From positions 1 through 10,228 of the forward strand of contig VAXF01000099.1 in assembly GCA_005888395.1 (NCBI GenBank): DNA of 10,228 nucleotides, given 5' to 3'. The notes below the pieces were generated by a model that did not search any database, was not told where the DNA came from, and saw only the letters and a list, made by a program, of their open reading frames with translations. The position numbers and the translations under genes are program-made. This document shows positions 1-5,886 of the stretch, one piece after another (position 1 is the first letter of the stretch; each line of letters starts with the position of its first letter). Source of the DNA: Actinomycetota bacterium. GTDB lineage: Bacteria; Actinomycetota; Acidimicrobiia; Acidimicrobiales; AC-25.

Positions 1-1
1 C

Positions 2-313
2 AAGTGCGCCCCGCCGTTCAAGCAGTCCGAGTTCGACATCATGTACGGCCACGGCATCAGCCGGGAGGGTTCGCTGATCGACGTGGGGGTGGACCTGGGG
101 CTGATCAAGAAGTCGGGCGCCTGGTACACCTACGAGGGCGAGCAACTGGGCCAGGGCAGGGAGAACGCCAAGCAGTTCCTCGCAGACAGCCCCGAGTTGA
201 TGGTCGAGATCAACGAGCGGATCCGCCAGCAGGTCGGGCTGAGCGAGCATGACGAGGAGGTGCCGCTCGGCGCCGGCCTGGGCGACGACGAGCCCATCTC
301 GCTCACCGACTGA
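2..313 (+). CDS. recA: RecA recombinase, C-terminal part (5' end outside window)
   Basis: This is the last 103 residues of the RecA strand-exchange ATPase, which coats single-stranded DNA for homologous recombination and triggers LexA self-cleavage in the SOS response. The reading frame is open from base 2. It shows the conserved RecA C-terminal core: KCAPPFKQSEFDIMYG, then GISREGSLIDVGVDLGLIKKSGAWYTY split over two adjacent strands and helices, then the GQGRENAKQFL segment. The ATP-binding Walker motifs and DNA loops L1/L2 lie upstream of the window. The tail is acidic (EHDEEVPLG, GDDEPISLTD), as is usual for RecA, where it tempers DNA binding. The gene stops with TGA at 311-313. The common neighbour recX does not follow; a spoVS gene does. 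Identification is secure; only the start is missing. Confidence 0.97.
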   Translation, partial: KCAPPFKQSEFDIMYGHGISREGSLIDVGVDLGLIKKSGAWYTYEGEQLGQGRENAKQFLADSPELMVEINERIRQQVGLSEHDEEVPLGAGLGDDEPISLTD

Positions 314-326
314 CCGATTTTTCGCG

Positions 327-400
327 ATCTGCCGGGGAATGGTGCGTGGGCTGTGAAGAGCTGGCAGATTTGGGGCGCCACGCGACGCCTGTCGGCGCCC
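327..400 (+). terminator. Two inverted repeats after recA (possible terminator or spoVS leader structure)
   Basis: The 167-bp gap between recA and spoVS contains two perfect 7-bp inverted repeats. ATCTGCC (327-333) pairs with GGCAGAT (363-369) across a 29-nt loop. GGGCGCC (373-379) pairs with GGCGCCC (394-400), and inside it GAC (384-386) pairs with GTC (391-393) around the loop GCCT, giving a 10-bp stem with a 4-nt bulge. No T-run follows, so a classical intrinsic terminator is not shown. It could be a U-less actinobacterial-style terminator for recA or structure in the spoVS leader. Confidence 0.35.
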
Positions 401-480
401 GGAAGGGCAGGAGGTTGGGACTTCCGTGTCGAACTGAGGCTTGACACCGTGTCCGGTCAGGCGGGATCGGAGGGGGGCAA

Positions 481-858
481 ATGGAAGTCCTCAAAGTCTC
501 GAGCAAGTCCAACCCGAACTCCTGCGCTGGGGCAATGGCAGGTGTCATCCGGCAGTCGGGTGCCGTCGAGGTCCAGGTGGTCGGTGCCGGCGCGCTCAAC
601 CAGGCGATCAAGGCGATCGCCATCGCCCGCGGCTATCTGACCCCGTCTGGGGTCGACCTCGTCTGCGTGCCGACGTTCAAGGACATCGTGATCGACGGCG
701 AGAGTCGCACCGCGATACGCATGTTGATCGAGGATCGCGACCGCCGCCTGCCCGGGTCGGCCACGGTCGAGGCGCACCTGACCACCAGCCGCGACGGCGA
801 CACCCCCGCCGCCGCCGTCCGAGCCTCACCGGCAACAGCCGCCGACCATCCCCTCTGA
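481..858 (+). CDS. spoVS: SpoVS-family protein with C-terminal tail
   Basis: This 125-residue protein matches the stage V sporulation protein S family, small Alba-like nucleic-acid-binding proteins first known from Bacillus sporulation but also found in bacteria that do not sporulate. Residues 1-86 or so carry the whole family core: MEVLKVSSKSNPNS at the start, GAGALNQAIKAIAIARGYL in the middle, and DIVIDGESRTAIRMLIE at the end. The usual family protein stops there at about 86 residues. Here about 39 more Ala/Pro/Thr/Asp-rich, probably disordered residues follow. The ATG is well supported: it aligns with the family N-terminus and has a strong GGAGGGG Shine-Dalgarno at 469-475. The gene stands alone between recA and a secreted-protein gene, so its role here is unknown; DNA or RNA binding is inferred from the fold. 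Confidence 0.93.
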   Translation: MEVLKVSSKSNPNSCAGAMAGVIRQSGAVEVQVVGAGALNQAIKAIAIARGYLTPSGVDLVCVPTFKDIVIDGESRTAIRMLIEDRDRRLPGSATVEAHLTTSRDGDTPAAAVRASPATAADHPL

Positions 859-896
859 ACGACATTCACCGCCTACCCGGGGCGAAAACCGCTCAC

Positions 897-966
897 AGGC
901 CATGAAGTAGAGGGCAAGCCCGGCCTACGAGTCGAGCGTCGCCACGACCGGTCGCGCGTTGCCTTC
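897..966 (+). other. Possible structured RNA in the 859-1019 gap
   Basis: The 161-bp gap after spoVS has no credible ORF. It can form an 8-bp stem (one G-U pair) between 910-917 (GAGGGCAA) and 959-966 (TTGCCTTC), enclosing a perfect 10-bp palindrome CGACCGGTCG at 945-954. A competing structure pairs AGGCC (897-901) with GGCCT (922-926) around a small GGG-CAAG-CCC hairpin. The two folds exclude each other. I do not recognise a known riboswitch family. GC-rich DNA makes such stems easily, so this is weak. Confidence 0.25.
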
Positions 967-1007
967 CCCCTCGGAGGAGGCCAAAGCTTTTTCAAAGCCC
1001 GGGGGCG

Positions 1008-1013
1008 CAGGCT
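1008..1013 (+). promoter_or_regulatory. -10-like hexamer, leaderless-style start of the secreted-protein gene
   Basis: CAGGCT lies exactly 6 nt before the ATG at 1020 and resembles an actinobacterial -10 element (TANNNT) with one mismatch. The same CAGGCT-N6-ATG arrangement stands before dapC. There is no Shine-Dalgarno at normal distance; the GGAGGAGG at 973-980 is about 40 nt upstream. No good -35 is visible. The hexamer overlaps a small hairpin (GGGGGC 1001-1006 with GCTCCC 1011-1016). Confidence 0.4.
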
Positions 1014-1019
1014 CCCGTC

Positions 1020-1481
1020 ATGCGAATCAGGACCCTGCTTGGCACGGTGAGCGCCGCCGCCGCTGCTTCCCTCCTCGCCTCCTCCCCGCTGGTGCATGCC
1101 AAGAATGCCCAGGTGAAGGTGGCGGGCGGGATCAACATCAGCGCCCTCCTGGTGGACCCGGCCGGCAGCCCGGCCTCGGGGCTCTTCCAGTACCAGAGCG
1201 GGGCTCCGGCGAAGATGCTGGTGGCAGTGAAGAACTCCAGCGCCCCGGCAGGGGCGGCCGACGTCGTGATCAACACCCGCGACATCAATTGCGTCGACCA
1301 GCCGGCGATCCACGTCTCCGGCGGCTCCTTCGACAACCGGGGACAGCTCAAGTTCCAGCCGCTGAACCCGCCCACCCTGCCGTTCGCCAGCAAGAGCAGG
1401 CTCCAGGTGCAGGTGCTGACCGGCGCCGGCCAACTCGTCGTGCAGTCCTTCGGCGAGCCCTGCGTCCCGGGCCACCCGTAG
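1020..1481 (+). CDS. Small secreted protein of unknown function
   Basis: I do not recognise this 153-residue protein. It has a clear Sec signal peptide: a basic start (MRIR), an Ala/Leu-rich hydrophobic core at residues 6-20, and a likely signal peptidase I site after VHA (residue 27). The mature part, about 126 residues, is rich in Val, Ala, Gly, Asn, Gln and Ser with alternating hydrophobic strands, suggesting a small beta-sandwich domain. It has only two cysteines, C91 and C148, which could form one disulfide outside the cell. No lipobox, transmembrane anchor or catalytic motif is visible. Gene status is supported by the signal peptide, by beta-strand-like periodicity and by the promoter-like hexamer 6 nt before the ATG. 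It stands alone between spoVS and miaB; nothing in the neighbours gives its job. Confidence 0.75.
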   Translation: MRIRTLLGTVSAAAAASLLASSPLVHAKNAQVKVAGGINISALLVDPAGSPASGLFQYQSGAPAKMLVAVKNSSAPAGAADVVINTRDINCVDQPAIHVSGGSFDNRGQLKFQPLNPPTLPFASKSRLQVQVLTGAGQLVVQSFGEPCVPGHP

Positions 1482-1514
1482 ACCGCATCGCCCGCACACG
1501 ATCCGCCTCCCCGA

Positions 1515-1536
1515 CGGGCGCTCGCTCCGGCGCCCG
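1515..1536 (+). terminator. GC-rich hairpin before miaB
   Basis: CGGGCGC (1515-1521) and GCGCCCG (1530-1536) form a perfect 7-bp stem with an 8-nt loop in the 91-bp gap between the secreted-protein gene and miaB. There is no following T-run. Its place after one gene and just before a promoter-like hexamer fits a U-less terminator that separates the two transcription units, but this is inference. Confidence 0.35.
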
Positions 1537-1559
1537 CGGGGCGGCGTTCGTCGCGCCGG

Positions 1560-1565
1560 TACGCT
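1560..1565 (+). promoter_or_regulatory. -10-like hexamer, leaderless-style start of the miaB operon
   Basis: TACGCT matches the TANNNT -10 consensus and ends exactly 7 nt before the miaB GTG at 1573. No Shine-Dalgarno is present at 1561-1572, so transcription probably starts at or next to the GTG. I see no convincing -35 hexamer. The same spacing recurs before dapD. Confidence 0.5.
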
Positions 1566-1572
1566 GACCGGG

Positions 1573-2940
1573 GTGGCGAGGAAGTTCCTCATCCGCACCT
1601 TCGGGTGCCAGATGAACGAGCACGACTCCGAACGCCTGGCCGGCGTGCTGGAGGCGGCCGGCCTGGAGGGCACGACCCGGTTGGAGGACGCCGATGTGGT
1701 CGTCCTCAACACCTGCACGATCAGGGAGAACGCCGACAACCGCCTCTACGGCAACCTCGGGCAGCTCAAGCGCCTCAAGGAGACCCGGCCGGCCATGCAG
1801 CTGGTCGTTGCCGGTTGCATGGCGCAGAAGGACCGCGGGCTCATCCAGGAGCGGGCGCCGCACGTCGACGTGGTGTTGGGCACGCACAACACCGCCCACG
1901 TCGCCGACCTCCTCTCCCGGGCCGCGTCCGAAGGCCCGCAGCTCGAGATCCTCGAGGAGTCGGAGGCCTTCCCCTCCGCGCTGCCCGCCCGCCGGAACAC
2001 CCCGTGGTCGGCGTGGCTGACGATCCAGATCGGCTGCGACAACACGTGCGCCTTCTGCATCGTGCCCGCGGTGCGGGGCGCCGAGATCAGCCGGCCGTTC
2101 GCCGACATCGTGGCCGAGACGGAGTCGCTGGCCGCCAACGGCGCCGTCGAGGTCACTCTCCTCGGCCAGAACGTCAACTCCTACGGTCGCGACATCACCC
2201 GCCGCCGGCCCCTGTTCGCCGACCTGCTGCGCGCGGTCGGCGCGGTGGCGGGGATCCGCCGGGTCCGCTACACCAGCCCCCACCCGAAGGACCTGCGGCC
2301 GGAGACGATCGCCTCCATGGCCGAGACCGAGGCGGTGTGCGAGCACCTGCACCTGCCCCTCCAGTCCGGCAGTGACCGGGTGTTGGCCTCCATGCATCGC
2401 GGCTACACGGCGCAGCGGTACCTTGACAGGCTGGCCGGCGCCCGGGCCGCGGTCCCTGACCTGGCGGTGACGACCGACGTGATCGTCGGGTTCCCGGGCG
2501 AGACGGACGACGACTTCGAGCGCACCCTGGAGGTGGTGGCGGAGGCCGCCTACGACAGCGCCTACACGTTCGTGTTCTCCCCTCGGCCCGGTACCGAGGC
2601 GGCCGGCTTCACCGACCGCTTCGTCGACCCGGCCGTGGTGGCGGACCGCTTCGAACGGCTGACGACCACCGTCGAGCGCTCGGCTGCACGCCGCCACGCC
2701 GCCCGCGTCGGACTGGTGGAGGAGGTCCTGATCGAGGGGCCGAGCAAGAAGGACCCGGCGGTGCTGTCGGGGCGCACCCGCCAGAACAAGCTCGTCCACC
2801 TGGCCGGCGGTCCACTCGCGCCGGGCACGTTCGCGGACGTGCGCATCACCGACGCCGCCGCCCACTACCTCCGGGGCGAGCTCGTGACCGTGACCGCCCG
2901 CCCGCGGCACAAGACACGCATCCCCGTCGCAGCCGTCTGA
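1573..2940 (+). CDS. miaB: tRNA-2-methylthio-N6-dimethylallyladenosine synthase MiaB
   Basis: MiaB is a radical-SAM methylthiotransferase that adds a methylthio group to C2 of i6A37 in tRNAs, the step after MiaA. The 455-residue length is typical. The N-terminal MTTase domain carries the three cysteines that bind the auxiliary [4Fe-4S] cluster: C12 (RTFGCQMNEHDSE), C48 (LNTCTIRENA) and C82 (AGCMAQ). The radical-SAM cluster motif CDNTCAFC follows (C155, C159, C162), with the family features EVTLLGQNVNSYG and LHLPLQSGSD. The C-terminal part, roughly residues 375-440, fits the tRNA-binding TRAM domain. The GTG is the natural start because it begins just before the MTTase core and 7 nt after a -10-like hexamer. 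It heads an operon; miaA starts 5 bp after its stop. Confidence 0.97.
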   Translation: MARKFLIRTFGCQMNEHDSERLAGVLEAAGLEGTTRLEDADVVVLNTCTIRENADNRLYGNLGQLKRLKETRPAMQLVVAGCMAQKDRGLIQERAPHVDVVLGTHNTAHVADLLSRAASEGPQLEILEESEAFPSALPARRNTPWSAWLTIQIGCDNTCAFCIVPAVRGAEISRPFADIVAETESLAANGAVEVTLLGQNVNSYGRDITRRRPLFADLLRAVGAVAGIRRVRYTSPHPKDLRPETIASMAETEAVCEHLHLPLQSGSDRVLASMHRGYTAQRYLDRLAGARAAVPDLAVTTDVIVGFPGETDDDFERTLEVVAEAAYDSAYTFVFSPRPGTEAAGFTDRFVDPAVVADRFERLTTTVERSAARRHAARVGLVEEVLIEGPSKKDPAVLSGRTRQNKLVHLAGGPLAPGTFADVRITDAAAHYLRGELVTVTARPRHKTRIPVAAV

Positions 2941-2945
2941 CTGCC

Positions 2946-3872
2946 GTGGGGGCACCCCGCCACCTGGCGCTGGTCGGCGCCACCGCGTCGGGCAAGTCGG
3001 CCCTCGCCCTCGAGGTGGCGCGGCGGCTCGGCGACGTCGAGCTCGTGGCGGTCGACTCGATGCAGGTGTACCGGGGAATGGACATCGGGACGGCCAAGCC
3101 GACCCCGGAGCAGCAGGCGGAGGTGCCCCACCACCTGCTGGACCTGGCCGATCCGGCCGAGGACTTCTCGGTCGCCCGGTTCCAGCTCGCCGCGACCGCC
3201 GCCCTGGCCGGCATCGAGGGCCGGGGCCACCGGGCCCTGCTCGTCGCCGGCACCGGCCTGTACCTCCGCGCCGTCGTCGACGACCTCGACGTGCCCGGCC
3301 GGTACCCGGCCGTCCGCGACGAGCTGGAGGCCGAGCCGGACACCGCCGCCCTGCATCGCCGCCTGGCCGCTCTCGACCGGGACGCCGCCGCCAGGATGGC
3401 GCCGTCCAACCGCCGCCGGGTCGTCCGGGCGCTGGAGGTGACCATCGGGGCGGGACGGCCCTTCTCCTCGTTCGGCCCCGGCCTCGCTACGCACGGGGAG
3501 AGCCGCTTCGACCAGGTCGGCGTGTGGCTGCCGCGGCGGGTCGTGGCGGGACGGATCGCCGAGCGTGTCGCGGCCATGGTCGACGGCGGCCTGGTGGACG
3601 AGGCTCGGCGGCTGGCCGCCCGGACACGCCTCGGCCGAACGGCCGGCCAGGCCCTCGGGTACAAGGAGGTGCTGGCCCACCTCCGAGGAGAGCGCACCCT
3701 CGACGAGGCGGTGGCGCTGGCCGTGCGCCGGACGCAGTCCTTCGCCCGCCGCCAGCGTGTGTGGTTCCGCCGCGATCCCCGGATCACCTGGTTCGGAACC
3801 GGCGCCAATCCGCTCGCTGTGCTGCCGGCGCTGCTGGGAGAATGGTCGGCGCCATGCCGACCCTCCGGCTGA
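2946..3872 (+). CDS. miaA: tRNA dimethylallyltransferase MiaA
   Basis: MiaA transfers a dimethylallyl group from DMAPP to N6 of A37 in tRNAs reading codons that start with U, making i6A, the substrate of the MiaB encoded just upstream. The 308-residue protein has the P-loop GATASGKS at residues 11-18 and the substrate-binding stretch DSMQVYRGMDIGTAKP from residue 37, whose Asp is the general base in known MiaA enzymes. It also has the AGTGLYLRAVVDDL motif and, near the C-terminus, GQALGYKEV. The GTG start lies 5 bp after miaB and 10 codons before the P-loop, as expected. The 3' end overlaps the dapF start by 19 bp, which suggests translational coupling. Confidence 0.97.
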   Translation: MGAPRHLALVGATASGKSALALEVARRLGDVELVAVDSMQVYRGMDIGTAKPTPEQQAEVPHHLLDLADPAEDFSVARFQLAATAALAGIEGRGHRALLVAGTGLYLRAVVDDLDVPGRYPAVRDELEAEPDTAALHRRLAALDRDAAARMAPSNRRRVVRALEVTIGAGRPFSSFGPGLATHGESRFDQVGVWLPRRVVAGRIAERVAAMVDGGLVDEARRLAARTRLGRTAGQALGYKEVLAHLRGERTLDEAVALAVRRTQSFARRQRVWFRRDPRITWFGTGANPLAVLPALLGEWSAPCRPSG

Positions 3873-4612
3873 CCAAGCACCACGGCTCGGGCAACGACTT
3901 CCTCGTCCTGCTCGATCCGGACGGCGTCCACCCCATCGACGCCGGGCTGGCCCGCGCCCTCTGCGACCGGCACACCGGCGTCGGCGCCGACGGCCTCATC
4001 CGTGCCTCGGCCGGGACCGCCGGGACCCAGCTCACCTTCGAGCTGCGCAACGCGGACGGCAGCGCCGCCGAGATGAGCGGCAACGGGATGCGCTGCCTGG
4101 CCCAGGCGGCGGTCGACGCCGGCCTGGTCGACGGGCGCGACTTCATCGTCGCCACGGCCGCCGGCCAGCGGGCGGTGAGTGTCCACCGGGAGGAGGCGCC
4201 CGGGCTCCGGACGGTGAGCGTCGACATGGGCGCCGCCCGCGTGTCCGGGTCGCCGGGCCGGGCGACGGTGGACGTCGGGAACCCCCACCTCGTGCTCCAG
4301 GTCGGCGACGCGGCCGCCCTGGCTGCGCCGACCGAGACGCCCGACCCCGCGGTCAACGTCGAGCTCGTCCTGCCGGGACCGGAGCCGGACGCCCTCACCA
4401 TGCGGGTGTTCGAGCGAGGGGTGGGCGAGACGCTGGCCTGCGGGACCGGTGCGATCGCGGCCGCGGCCGCCGCTCACCAGTGGGGACTGGTCGGCACCCA
4501 CGTCGTCGTGCACCAGCGGGGCGGCGACGGGATCGTCGACCTGTGTGCCCACACGACGGTGCTGACCGGGCCCACGCAGCGGGTCGCCCGGGTGGAGGTC
4601 GACCGGCCATGA
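3854..4612 (+). CDS. dapF: Diaminopimelate epimerase DapF with Ser in place of the first catalytic Cys
   Basis: DapF converts LL- to meso-diaminopimelate for peptidoglycan and lysine. The 252-residue protein has the family N-terminal KHHGSGNDF (residues 8-16), HTGVGADGL, the NADGS motif at 66-70, GNPHLVL, and the C-terminal FERGVGETLACGTGA with catalytic C196. The first catalytic cysteine, normally in a CGNG motif, is a serine here: EMSGNGMRC, with S75 encoded by AGC at 4076-4078. The nearby C81 is a separate conserved position seen also in normal enzymes. The ATG at 3854 fits homology and a GGGAG at 3836-3840. An in-frame ATG at 3842 would add four residues but sits only 1 nt from that site. 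The protein is slightly short for the family. The gene overlaps miaA by 19 bp, and its TGA overlaps the hflX ATG. Identity is sure; full activity is not. Confidence 0.94.
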   Translation: MPTLRLTKHHGSGNDFLVLLDPDGVHPIDAGLARALCDRHTGVGADGLIRASAGTAGTQLTFELRNADGSAAEMSGNGMRCLAQAAVDAGLVDGRDFIVATAAGQRAVSVHREEAPGLRTVSVDMGAARVSGSPGRATVDVGNPHLVLQVGDAAALAAPTETPDPAVNVELVLPGPEPDALTMRVFERGVGETLACGTGAIAAAAAAHQWGLVGTHVVVHQRGGDGIVDLCAHTTVLTGPTQRVARVEVDRP

Positions 4613-5886
4613 CGCTGATCGAACGCACCTTCCGCGAGAAGATCGTGATCGTCGGCGTGGCCGTCCCACCGACGACGACCGGGGAGACGGAACGTTCGCT
4701 CGACGAGCTCGCGCTGCTGGTCGACACCGCTGGCGCCGACGTGGTGGGCAGGGTCCTTCAGCGGCGGGACAGCCCCGACCCGGCGACGTATGTGGGCAAG
4801 GGCAAGGCCGAGGAGCTGCACGAGCTGTCCCTAGCGGTGGACTGCGACACCGTGGTGTTCGACGACGACCTCAGCCCGGCCCAACAGCGGAACCTCGAGA
4901 AGATCCTGGGCCGCACCGCCATCGACCGTACCGCCGTGATCCTCGACATCTTCGCCCAGAACGCCCGCACGCCCGAGGGTCGCGATCAGGTCGAGCTGGC
5001 GCTCCTGCGCTACCGGCTCCCCCGACTGCGGGGCCGGCAGCAGGCGCTCAGCCAGCAGCGGGGCGGCGTCGGCGCCGGTGGCGCCATCGGCAACCGTGGC
5101 CCCGGCGAGACGCAGCTCGAGGTCGACCGGCGGCGGCTCGTCAGGCGGATGGGCAGGCTGGAGGAGAACCTGAAGCATCTGTCGGCCGACCGGCACACGC
5201 AGCGCCGGTCCCGCCAGCGCAGCCGCCTCCACGTGGTCTCGTTGGTCGGCTACACGAACGCCGGCAAGTCCACGCTCCTCAACCTGCTCACCGACGCCGA
5301 CGTCCTCGTCGAGGACCGCCTGTTCGCGACGCTCGACCCCCGCACCCGGCGCACGGAGCTGCCGGGCGGCGAGACGGTGCTGGTGTCGGACACCGTCGGG
5401 TTCATCCGGAAGCTGCCCCACGGCCTGGTGGAGGCGTTCAAGTCGACGCTCGAGACGGTGGCCGAGTCCGACCTGCTCGTCCACGTGGTCGACGCCTCCG
5501 CTCCCGACCCGGACGGCCAGATCGAGGCCGTCGACACCGTGCTGGCTGAGATCGGCGCGGCGGACGTCCCCCAACTCCTGGCCGTGAACAAGATCGACGT
5601 CGCCACCGACCCCGAGCGCCTGCTCGATCGCCACTCGGGATCGGTGGCCGTCTCGGCGCTGACCGGCGCGGGTGTCGACGACCTCCTCGCCGCCGTCGGG
5701 GACCGGCTGCGGGCGCTCGCCGACGTGGTGGAGCTGGTCGTGCCGTTCGCGCGCGGCGACGTCGTGGCTGCCCTGCACCGCGAGGGCGAGGTGCTGGTCG
5801 AGCAGCACGAGGAGGGTGGCACGCGCCTGCGGGCCCGGCTCGACGACGCCGGCGCCGCCCGCTTCCGCGAGTTCCGCGTCTCGTAG
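4609..5886 (+). CDS. hflX: Ribosome-associated GTPase HflX
   Basis: HflX is a GTPase that binds the 50S subunit, and in several bacteria it splits or rescues stalled or stress-damaged ribosomes. The 425-residue protein has the N-terminal HflX domain (TYVGKGKAEEL, then FDDDLSPAQQRNLEK), the family signature RGPGETQLE at residues 163-171 and a helical linker rich in Arg. The GTPase domain follows: P-loop GYTNAGKS at 214-221, DTVGF from residue 261 (G3), NKID at 327-330 (G4) and SALTG (G5). In G3 the Gln/His usually seen after DxxG in Ras-like proteins is Phe, as is normal for HflX. The ATG overlaps the dapF stop (ATGA at 4609-4612). Much longer open frame exists upstream but lies inside miaA and dapF and shows no homology. 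Confidence 0.96.
   Translation: MTLIERTFREKIVIVGVAVPPTTTGETERSLDELALLVDTAGADVVGRVLQRRDSPDPATYVGKGKAEELHELSLAVDCDTVVFDDDLSPAQQRNLEKILGRTAIDRTAVILDIFAQNARTPEGRDQVELALLRYRLPRLRGRQQALSQQRGGVGAGGAIGNRGPGETQLEVDRRRLVRRMGRLEENLKHLSADRHTQRRSRQRSRLHVVSLVGYTNAGKSTLLNLLTDADVLVEDRLFATLDPRTRRTELPGGETVLVSDTVGFIRKLPHGLVEAFKSTLETVAESDLLVHVVDASAPDPDGQIEAVDTVLAEIGAADVPQLLAVNKIDVATDPERLLDRHSGSVAVSALTGAGVDDLLAAVGDRLRALADVVELVVPFARGDVVAALHREGEVLVEQHEEGGTRLRARLDDAGAARFREFRVS

Noticed and set aside
441..446. Perfect TTGACA -35-like hexamer before spoVS
   Set aside because: No TANNNT-like -10 lies 16-18 nt downstream, and that position would run into the Shine-Dalgarno at 469-475. It is probably chance, though a promoter for another sigma factor is not excluded.
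859..1019. Known riboswitch (c-di-GMP-I or c-di-AMP type)
   Set aside because: A few short pieces, such as GGGCAA and GGGGGCGCAGGC, recall such elements, but the ordered conserved motifs are not present.
873..1739. Open frame of 288 codons on the - strand covering the secreted-protein gene
   Set aside because: Its translation is Arg/Gly-rich with no motif. The + strand frame has a signal peptide and protein-like periodicity.
1348..2955. Long open frame of 535 codons on the - strand
   Set aside because: It lies antisense to miaB. High GC leaves few stops in the antisense frames. The translation is low-complexity and rich in Arg, Gly, Val and His with no recognisable motif, while the + strand protein is clearly MiaB.
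3524..3853. Upstream extensions of the dapF and hflX frames
   Set aside because: Both frames stay open through miaA (and dapF for hflX) only because of high GC. Family N-termini start at 3854 and 4609.
4088..4096. C81 of DapF as a replacement for the missing catalytic cysteine
   Set aside because: A cysteine at this place also occurs in normal DapF enzymes that have the CGNG cysteine, so it is not a relocated catalytic residue as far as sequence can show.
2846..4669. Long open frame of 607 codons on the - strand
   Set aside because: It is antisense to miaA and dapF, biased in composition and without family motifs. It is a GC-driven shadow.
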